DNA of 59,960 nt. Source: Syntrophorhabdaceae bacterium. GTDB lineage: Bacteria > Desulfobacterota > Syntrophorhabdia > Syntrophorhabdales > Syntrophorhabdaceae. Every line of letters starts with the position of its first letter. The first letter of the stretch is position 1. Positions 55,159 to 59,960 of this stretch are shown piece by piece. The stretch lies in contig DATKMQ010000033.1 of NCBI GenBank assembly GCA_035541755.1, positions 1 through 59,960 of the forward strand. Direction: 5' to 3'. The notes beneath the pieces were generated by a model. It saw only the letters and a list, made by a program, of their open reading frames with translations. It had not been told where the DNA came from and made no database searches. The translations under genes and the position numbers were made by a program.

Positions 55159-55506
55159 TCATTGACCAACATTCTTTCCCTTCAAGAAAGTTGCAAGAGC
55201 AAGCGAGATGATGCTTACGGCCATTGCACCTAGCAACCATTTGTTCAGGTCGTACACCCGGTCGACGCTGTCCCTGAGCGACGCGACACCGGATTGCTGA
55301 GCAACCTTGATATTCTCGATGTCTCGCTGCAAAAGCGGGATCTCCAATGCCTTCGATGGTGTACTTAGTATTGCCGCCTCAAGTTTTCCGAGTCGCGAAT
55401 CGATGTCTTTTAACGATACCTGAAGCCGCCGAATTTCGCCTGGTGTCCCCTTCGATTCTTTTGGAGCGATAGCTTCAGCCTTGACAGTCGCAACTTCTTG
55501 CCCCAA
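55159..55506 (-). CDS. Coiled-coil protein with C-terminal membrane helix, possibly 5'-truncated
   Basis: A 115-residue frame with a coiled coil (IRRLQVSLKDIDSRLGKLEAAIL ... LLQRDIENIKVAQQSGVASLRDSVDRVYDL) and a C-terminal transmembrane segment (LLGAMAVSIISLALATFL). It begins with TTG only 12 bases from the edge of the palindromic repeat at 55519, with no ribosome site. The frame continues open into the repeat to a stop. So the repeat may have replaced the original 5' end. Confidence 0.5.
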   Translation of the reverse strand: MGQEVATVKAEAIAPKESKGTPGEIRRLQVSLKDIDSRLGKLEAAILSTPSKALEIPLLQRDIENIKVAQQSGVASLRDSVDRVYDLNKWLLGAMAVSIISLALATFLKGKNVGQ

Positions 55507-55518
55507 CAGATTGGTTAC

Positions 55519-55872
55519 GGAGACAGGCTTGGAGTGGAAGCTTCAGATGTGACGATATGCCGGGCTCTGCTGGCGCGGACGTGTATATGCATACATGGAG
55601 CAGCGCAGAGTCCGGCAGAGCGTTGCAGATGGAGTTTTCCGAACAAGCCTGTCTCCAGGCACAAACATACACGCCTTTGGGCCCTAAGCAGTTTCACTCC
55701 AGCGATGCAGGGGCGCTCTATACGGGCAGTGATTTTGTTCCAAGATATTGGGCGCAAGCGTGCGTATATGGAACAGCGCAGAGTCCGGCAAAGCGTTGCA
55801 GATGGAGTTTTCCGAACAAGCCTGTCTCCAAACATACACCATACACGCATTTGAGCCTTAAGCATTTTCAAG
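55519..55872. repeat. Palindromic repeat family, copy 1 (with internal duplication)
   Basis: Starts with GGAGACAGGCTT and contains its inverse AAGCCTGTCTCC at 55645-55656 and again at 55818-55829. The 60-base units 55597-55656 and 55770-55829 are direct repeats differing at two positions. The right end (TTAAGC...TTTTCAA) resembles those of the copies at 58.5 and 59.7 kb. No transposase lies inside, so it looks like a non-autonomous element. Confidence 0.75.
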
Positions 55873-56055
55873 CGGTGTTCTATATCTAACAAGAACGACG
55901 GACTGCTTGCAGGAAGAAGCTGGGTATCAACGCCACGTACCGCTCCTCGCGCGCTGATCCGACCGTCATGTGAAGAATGCCGTCGCAAAACAAAGAAACG
56001 GAGAGCACAAATTAGTGACAAAAAGACAAGCAAAAGGCTTTTGCGGGAAATTAAC
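55873..56055. other. Intergenic region between repeat and first PEP-CTERM promoter
   Basis: No gene or named RNA is seen. Frames across the repeat on the minus strand (to 56033) have unlikely composition and are treated as chance. Confidence 0.4.
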
Positions 56056-56084
56056 TTGACAGTTGTTATGCATGATGATACATT
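56056..56084 (+). promoter_or_regulatory. Promoter of the first PEP-CTERM gene
   Basis: TTGACA and TACATT are 17 bases apart. The spacer carries TTGTTATGC, also found at the same place in the promoter of the second PEP-CTERM gene (57126-57154). Confidence 0.7.
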
Positions 56085-56114
56085 GCAGTCAATCTGATAA
56101 AGCCAGACGATCCG

Positions 56115-56204
56115 CGAGGGCCAAACGGAACACCAGCGGGTCTCTGACGTAACGCAATCCCTCGACTTTCAGCGGCAAGACGGCCGGGCGGCCAGTCGTT
56201 ACCG
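56115..56204 (+). ncRNA. Structured leader of the first PEP-CTERM gene
   Basis: CGAGGG (56115-56120) can pair with CCCTCG (56159-56164), enclosing CCAAACGG and GACGTAACGCAAT. A second hairpin, CGGCAA to TTACCG (56173-56204), has inner GACGGCC/GGCCAGTC arms. Pieces resemble the GEMM-I class (CAAAC, ACGCAA, TTACCGA), but the match is loose. It is some 5' leader structure; the riboswitch reading is a guess. Confidence 0.25.
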
Positions 56205-56226
56205 ATCAACAAAAGGAGGTTCTCCC

Positions 56227-56886
56227 GTGAGCAGACGGACATTTGTGCTGGTATGTTTCCTCTCATTTCTCGTCGTATTCGGAGAGTCGGCTTTGGCGAG
56301 AGCCGACAATATCGTGCGCTGGACTTTTGTCAACGCATATCTTACCAACGGTGGAAGCATAACGGGCTTTTTCGATATGGACTACACCGGCGGGACGAGG
56401 GTGGTGAACTGGGACATAACCGCAGGCGGCGGCGTGGAAGGGACGAGCGACAGAGCGGATGGGAGCGGGGCAGGCCTCGGCTATACGGTGACCATATACT
56501 ATCCTATCACTCATTTCACGCCTTCGAATTCGTACCAAGATCCCGAAGATATGTTCCATTTTTGCACGGTCTCATTCCCTGTTGTTGCAGCGACAAATCC
56601 AGACCGAGTGTCCTTCTACACCGGGGTACCTAATAACTGGACGGCCCCTTCATCTTCCGACCCTACTTCCTGGACCTCCGGTATCTATTGGACTACGGCG
56701 TACGAGGATTATCATGCTAACGACTTCTACGTGGATGGCGCGTTCTTTGGCGGCGGTGAACGTAACGTTGGTATCGCCTCCGGGGGTTCGCTTACTGCCT
56801 CCGCCGTCCCAGTGCCCGCCCCACTTCTCTTGTTTGCCCCTGGGCTTGCAAGCCTGGCCGCGGTCAGGAGACGATTCAGAAAATAA
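56227..56886 (+). CDS. PEP-CTERM-type surface protein
   Basis: A 219-residue protein starting with GTG after an AAAGGAGG site. It has an N-terminal signal peptide (about 1-27, to ARADN) and a C-terminal sorting signal: VPVPAPLLLFAPGLASLA followed by AVRRRFRK. This is the VPxP variant of the PEP-CTERM signal, cut by exosortase and usually linked to extracellular polysaccharide. The mature domain (about 28-190) is Gly/Thr/Tyr rich and beta-like, without a domain I recognise. No exosortase is in the window. Confidence 0.82.
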   Translation: MSRRTFVLVCFLSFLVVFGESALARADNIVRWTFVNAYLTNGGSITGFFDMDYTGGTRVVNWDITAGGGVEGTSDRADGSGAGLGYTVTIYYPITHFTPSNSYQDPEDMFHFCTVSFPVVAATNPDRVSFYTGVPNNWTAPSSSDPTSWTSGIYWTTAYEDYHANDFYVDGAFFGGGERNVGIASGGSLTASAVPVPAPLLLFAPGLASLAAVRRRFRK

Positions 56887-57125
56887 GAACGGATCAGGCA
56901 TAGACGGGCGAGAAATAGCCTGTCTTTTCCTGACCCCAGACCTCACATTACCATTCCAATTCCGTCGTCAAATAGTAGCATTTGTGCGCAACGCTCTTCG
57001 GGAACAAGCCAGATATAAACTCCACCTACAATTCGCACCTTCCGAATTAAGAGCCGTACGAGGAATGCCAACGCAATAAAGATACCGCCCAGTAGTTTTT
57101 CCTTGTCCTCTCCTGGTTTTTTTTC
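56887..57125. other. Intergenic region after the first PEP-CTERM gene
   Basis: No gene recognised; a minus-strand frame at 56943-57191 is short and lacks support. The right part is AT-rich and leads to the second PEP-CTERM promoter. Confidence 0.4.
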
Positions 57126-57154
57126 TTGACATGTTGTTATGCTGAGTATAACAT
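57126..57154 (+). promoter_or_regulatory. Promoter of the second PEP-CTERM gene
   Basis: TTGACA and TAACAT are 17 bases apart with TGTTGTTATGC in the spacer, matching the first PEP-CTERM promoter. The two genes are therefore probably regulated together. Confidence 0.7.
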
Positions 57155-57159
57155 ACATG

Positions 57160-57270
57160 TAATCCGAAAAAGTTTGACCATGGGTGACCATGGGACAGAA
57201 AGCGGATGGATCTCTAAATCGTTTGTCTTCGAACGCCCTCCGGTAGATAGGAAAGCCGCCAGATAAGGGT
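57160..57270 (+). ncRNA. Possible GEMM-I (cyclic dinucleotide) riboswitch leader
   Basis: CCATGG-GTGA-CCATGG (57178-57193) is a perfect hairpin with a GNRA tetraloop. It is preceded by TTTGACC and followed by GGGACAGAAAGC, lining up with the GEMM-I core (CAAACC, tetraloop stem, GGGACGCAAAGCC). Further on, CTCCGGTAGATAGG (57238-57251) resembles CTCCGGTAGGTAG of the second stem, and GCCGCC takes the place of the usual TTACCG. c-di-GMP or cGAMP control of an exopolysaccharide-linked protein would make sense. Several core bases differ, so it may be diverged or not functional. Confidence 0.4.
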
Positions 57271-57347
57271 GTAAGAACTTTTGCTCTTCAGGATGTTTGA
57301 AACTCCGGGAGCCTGATATTTTTCAATATATCTCTAAGGAGGCCAAA

Positions 57348-58154
57348 ATGCTCACTACCCCCTCAAAAAGCAAGGATATCGGAATTGCGGTGCTGGCCTT
57401 CATTATCGCGTTGTGCGTCATGAGCGTCTGCTCCATCGCTCGCGCAGACAATTACGCATACGTGACGTTCGAGGGCGGCGGACTCTCCTCCGTGAATCTC
57501 GACACCGGCGCGTTCACTCAGCTTGGCATCTCCGGTGAGACACTCGCCGGCCTGGGAATGGTGAACTCCACACTCTTCGCCACGACTTACAACCAAGGCG
57601 GGCTGTACATGGTGAACACATCGAATGGCGGCCTGACTTCGGTAGGTGGGTTCTTCGACGCCACCGGAGGCTTCGGCTCCACCACAAGCGGGCTTTACGC
57701 GGTAGGCGGAACCACTGGACGCTTGTCGTCTATAGACCCTGGAACTGGGGCGGCCACCGACATTGGTAGTACAGGAGTCTCGGGAACCTCCTGGTTTAAC
57801 CTGTCCACAAATTCCAGTGCGCTGTACTACGCGGTCGACGGTTACTTGTATACCTTGGACGTAACGAGTGGATCGACGACGCCTGTTGGCTCCATCACCT
57901 ACAACGGCAATACCGTGCAGATAGGCCCCATGGTCGAAGAAGGCGGCCGCCTGTACGGCATCGATTCGAATAACAGTATCTACACACTGGACACGAGCAC
58001 CGGGGCGGCTACATATGTGGCCGCGATAAGCGACGGGATGGCCGCTTATGGCGTCGCGCCCATTTCTGCTCCGGTTCCACTTCCGTCTGCTCTTCTTTTC
58101 TTCGGTCCCGGCCTCGCGGGACTAGCGGCGGTGAGGAGACGGTTCGGTAGGTAA
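57348..58154 (+). CDS. PEP-CTERM-type surface protein with beta-propeller-like repeats
   Basis: About 268 residues. The ATG at 57348 follows AAGGAGG. A signal peptide (hydrophobic about 14-28, ending IARADN) is followed by five or six beta repeats of the form YTLDxxTGAxTxVG, as in NLDTGAFTQLG, SIDPGTGAATDIGS, YTLDVTSGSTTPVGS and YTLDTSTGAATYVA, suggesting a small beta-propeller. The C-terminus is APVPLPSALLFFGPGLAGLA plus AVRRRFGR, the same sorting-signal variant as the first gene. It is probably exported and anchored to or released at the cell surface. Confidence 0.85.
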   Translation: MLTTPSKSKDIGIAVLAFIIALCVMSVCSIARADNYAYVTFEGGGLSSVNLDTGAFTQLGISGETLAGLGMVNSTLFATTYNQGGLYMVNTSNGGLTSVGGFFDATGGFGSTTSGLYAVGGTTGRLSSIDPGTGAATDIGSTGVSGTSWFNLSTNSSALYYAVDGYLYTLDVTSGSTTPVGSITYNGNTVQIGPMVEEGGRLYGIDSNNSIYTLDTSTGAATYVAAISDGMAAYGVAPISAPVPLPSALLFFGPGLAGLAAVRRRFGR

Positions 58155-58174
58155 GATTTTCCCGCGCAATAGAC

Positions 58175-58207
58175 AGGGGCGGGGCTGAAAGGCCCGGCCT
58201 CTTCTGA
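58175..58207 (+). terminator. Terminator-like hairpin after the second PEP-CTERM gene
   Basis: AGGGGCGGGGC and GCCCGGCCTCT pair with one mismatch and one wobble around a short loop, followed by a moderately T-rich stretch (CTTCTGATT). It starts 21 bases after the stop codon. Confidence 0.5.
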
Positions 58208-58507
58208 TTCCTTCCACAAGTATTATCGATCGTACTCTTCGTCGCTCATCGAGATGACCGAAATCTAGCGGTTCAGCAACGAAGCCGCGTCCCAAAGCCA
58301 CTTCCACAACTTCCGCGGTCCGCGGTCGAACGGCATAGTAATAAGCCTCTAAACTCTCGTCATAATCCGTATACGTTGACTTCTACATCCTTCGCTGAAC
58401 TTTTTTACGCGGCCATATATAATCTAACGATTTTGTTGTTTCAAAGGGAAATGAGTCGCGTTTAGCAAAGCCGTCTTTGCCGAGCTGTAAAGACGTTGTT
58501 GGCGGCA
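58208..58507. other. Intergenic region without a recognisable gene
   Basis: AT-rich sequence with short hairpins such as GCAAAG-CCGT-CTTTGC near 58465. No protein-like frame is seen on either strand. Confidence 0.4.
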
Positions 58508-58540
58508 AAACTGGCGGTATAGAGACGCCAGTTTCTTCAT
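58508..58540. terminator. Perfect 9-base-pair hairpin, terminator-like
   Basis: AAACTGGCG and CGCCAGTTT with a 9-base loop, followed by CTTCATT on the plus strand. It touches the left edge of repeat copy 2. It may be a terminator or part of the repeat's flank. Confidence 0.4.
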
Positions 58541-58920
58541 TGACGTGTTGTGTAGATGCCGGAACTAAAAGCTGCGCTTGCGCTGCGGATAGTCGACGTA
58601 TATTCAGACGCAGTATCCGCGGACTTAAAGCGTCGTAGCTTAAGGCCGCGGGTGGAGTGGAGACAGGCTTGGAGTGAAAAGATGGAGATACGATGCACCG
58701 GCGGGTTTTGCTGACCGAGAACCGGGCTTATATCCCGAAAATAGGTTTGCCGGGTACCCACACGTTGATAGCGGATTAAAGGGCGACCAAACTGACACGT
58801 GGGTGGCACATGTTCGAGGACGCAAGGCCTGACGGGGCGCGTATAAACGCTTTTCCGAACAAGCCTGTCTCCAAACACACAACATACACGTATTTAATTA
58901 AGCCTTGAGCAGTTTCAATC
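58539..58920. repeat. Palindromic repeat family, copy 2 (longest copy)
   Basis: Begins ATTGACGTGTT. From 58571 to 58669 it matches copy 3 (59733-59833) almost base for base. It contains palindromes GCGGATA/TATCCGC and CCGCGG...CTTAA/TTAAG...CCGCGG, then GGAGACAGGCTT at 58659-58670 and its inverse AAGCCTGTCTCC at 58861-58872. The right end, after ACATACACG, is TTAAGCCTTGAGCAGTTTCAATC. No gene is inside. Confidence 0.75.
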
Positions 58921-59012
58921 TGTCGGCGCATTTTCTATTATCCCAACACCGCCGCCTATTGTAATAAGTGTTTCTTTCATCCGATCTCCTGGCAAACAAA
59001 TATATGTTGGCT

Positions 59013-59528
59013 CTAGTCTGTTGTCCGAGCCTCCTTTTCTGAGAAATACGGCCGCGTGCGAAATTCCCAACGTGGAACGCTTTTACAATATTCTTCGTAT
59101 TCCAAACCATAATTTCTCTTCAGCACAGGTTCTTCAAAGAAACGCACAACCACATGGAAGAAGACAAAGAGGCCAACGCCGTAAAAGAATAACCTCCACA
59201 GTCCACATAAAATGGCAAGGCCAATAACAAAAGAAACGATCCCGACGTACATGGGGTTTCGCGTATACGCATGAACGCCCGCCACGACCAGATGCTTTGG
59301 CGGGTCAAAAGGTGCGGGAGTCCCAAAGCCCCTTACGGCAAAACCCGTTACAGACAAAGCATACAATAGAAGGCCGAAACAAACAGGCAACCACCCGGAC
59401 AAATACCAGCCGTGCGCCGAAGCTATGAGATTACAAAGACGGCCATTTGCCAAAAGAGAAGGGATTAGAATCGCCTCGATGCCTGGCACGATAGCGGTGA
59501 ATCCTATAATCTTAATGGCTAACCACAT
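59013..59528 (-). CDS. Isoprenylcysteine carboxyl methyltransferase family membrane protein
   Basis: About 171 residues with four or five membrane helices. Family signatures are VVAGVHAYTRNPMYVGIVSFVIG and EEPVLKRNYGLEYEEYCKSVPRW, the SAM-binding C-terminal motif of the ICMT/PEMT group. In bacteria these proteins methylate small or lipid substrates at the membrane; the substrate is unknown. The Met at 59528 follows AAGGGAAGGG, so I prefer it over the frame start at 59648. It lies between two repeat copies. Confidence 0.8.
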   Translation of the reverse strand: MWLAIKIIGFTAIVPGIEAILIPSLLANGRLCNLIASAHGWYLSGWLPVCFGLLLYALSVTGFAVRGFGTPAPFDPPKHLVVAGVHAYTRNPMYVGIVSFVIGLAILCGLWRLFFYGVGLFVFFHVVVRFFEEPVLKRNYGLEYEEYCKSVPRWEFRTRPYFSEKEARTTD

Positions 59529-59704
59529 ATATGCCCTTCCCTTTTGTGTCACGACAATTATTATGCAACTTGGTTTTTTCTTACATAATATCCCGGGCAC
59601 AGGAGAAATCAATAAAAATATTTGCGTTCTTCCGACATAAAGCAACATCTACAGGTGGTGTTAAACGGTATTTGCCGATATCCTACAAAAAACCAAAATA
59701 CTTT
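59529..59704. other. Upstream region of the ICMT-like gene
   Basis: No gene seen other than unsupported short frames. It carries the promoter side of the ICMT-like gene and runs into repeat copy 3. Confidence 0.35.
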
Positions 59705-59872
59705 ATTGACGTGTTTATGTATCGTTTTAGGGGCTGCGCTGTGCGCTGCGGACAGTCAACGTATATTCAGACGCAGTATCCGCGGACTTAAAGCGTCGTA
59801 GCTTAAGGGCCGCGGGTGGAATGGAGACAGGCTCAGAAGATAAACGCACTTAAGCCTCAAGAAGTTTCAATC
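59705..59872. repeat. Palindromic repeat family, copy 3 (short copy)
   Basis: Starts ATTGACGTGTT, has the same palindromes as copy 2 and GGAGACAGGCT at 59823-59833, then jumps to CTTAAGCCTCAAGAAGTTTCAATC, the usual right end. About 200 bases present in the middle of copy 2 are missing, so it looks like an internal deletion. The rest of the window to 59960 holds nothing I recognise. Confidence 0.7.
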
Positions 59873-59960
59873 GGGTAGCGCGGCTTTTCCGGCATATGCG
59901 TTGAGGCACAGTTAACGAAGTCACTTCAACTTTGCGACATCCATCTGGAAGATAATCGGA

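Noticed and set aside
55519-55872. CRISPR array
   Set aside because: There are only two 60-base direct repeats, with unequal internal sequence and palindromic arms shared with distant copies; no regular spacers or cas genes.
55515-56033. Minus-strand frame of 172 residues across repeat copy 1
   Set aside because: It lies inside the repeat, is rich in Arg, Cys and Ser without family resemblance, and shares its MFGDRLVRK string with another frame only because both cross the same repeat arm.
58537-58878. Minus-strand frame of 113 residues across repeat copy 2
   Set aside because: It follows the repeat boundaries exactly, has no ribosome site, and is not open in copy 3.

Overview
The window (about 60 kb) looks like chromosome of a strictly anaerobic, Gram-negative deltaproteobacterial-type organism. 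A Syntrophorhabdus-like syntroph is my best guess, but that is inference. The pointers are an oxygen-sensitive thiamine-diphosphate/iron-sulfur 2-oxoacid oxidoreductase, a B12-dependent (class II) ribonucleotide reductase, FdhD, an aryl-CoA ligase, an iron-sulfur flavoprotein, Gsp-type secretion ATPase genes, many two-component/PAS proteins and PEP-CTERM surface proteins. Coding density is high and neighbouring genes often face opposite ways. I found no tRNA, rRNA, CRISPR array or transposase gene.

Layout. 0-9 kb: end of a GGDEF protein, a ferritin-like protein, a cyclic-nucleotide-binding protein, a TSUP permease, IlvE, a DUF192 protein, a cupredoxin, a methyltransferase, an MBL hydrolase, a hybrid histidine kinase and an RRM protein. 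9-17.4 kb: FdhD, a YihY/BrkB membrane protein, and a signalling pair made of a CheB-CheR-PAS-GAF fusion (split by a frameshift) and a hybrid kinase. 17.9-27.7 kb: a CDC48-type AAA ATPase, a FadR-type GntR regulator, a four-subunit 2-oxoacid:ferredoxin oxidoreductase, an OFA-family transporter, a ThiC-family radical SAM protein and a CobC-like phosphatase. 27.7-39 kb: polyprenol kinase-like protein, Nudix, GspB/GspA, NrdJ, HDOD regulator, flavin reductase, Na/Pi transporter, FAH protein. 39-50 kb: an 829-residue orphan, secreted proteins, an Fe-S flavoprotein, a methyltransferase, an MBL hydrolase behind an attenuator-like leader, a thiamine-binding protein, a DUF748 protein and PaaK with a small overlapping gene. 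50-54 kb: lspA-ileS. 54-60 kb: an accessory region with a HEPN-like protein, three copies of a palindrome-rich repeat, two PEP-CTERM genes with matching promoters and structured leaders, and an isoprenylcysteine methyltransferase-like protein.

The most interesting unit is 20034-25479. The alpha subunit carries Arg31, Arg109 and Asp112, the residues I recall as oxalate-specific in Moorella thermoacetica oxalate oxidoreductase. The next gene encodes a 418-residue transporter with Arg278 and Lys360 where OxlT has Arg272 and Lys355. I read it as an anaerobic oxalate uptake and oxidation operon: oxalate enters in exchange for formate and is oxidised to CO2, with the electrons passed to ferredoxin. 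The nearby ThiC-family and thiamine-binding genes may bear on thiamine-diphosphate supply. The ThiC-family protein plus CobC-like phosphatase could alternatively serve cobamide synthesis, which NrdJ would need.
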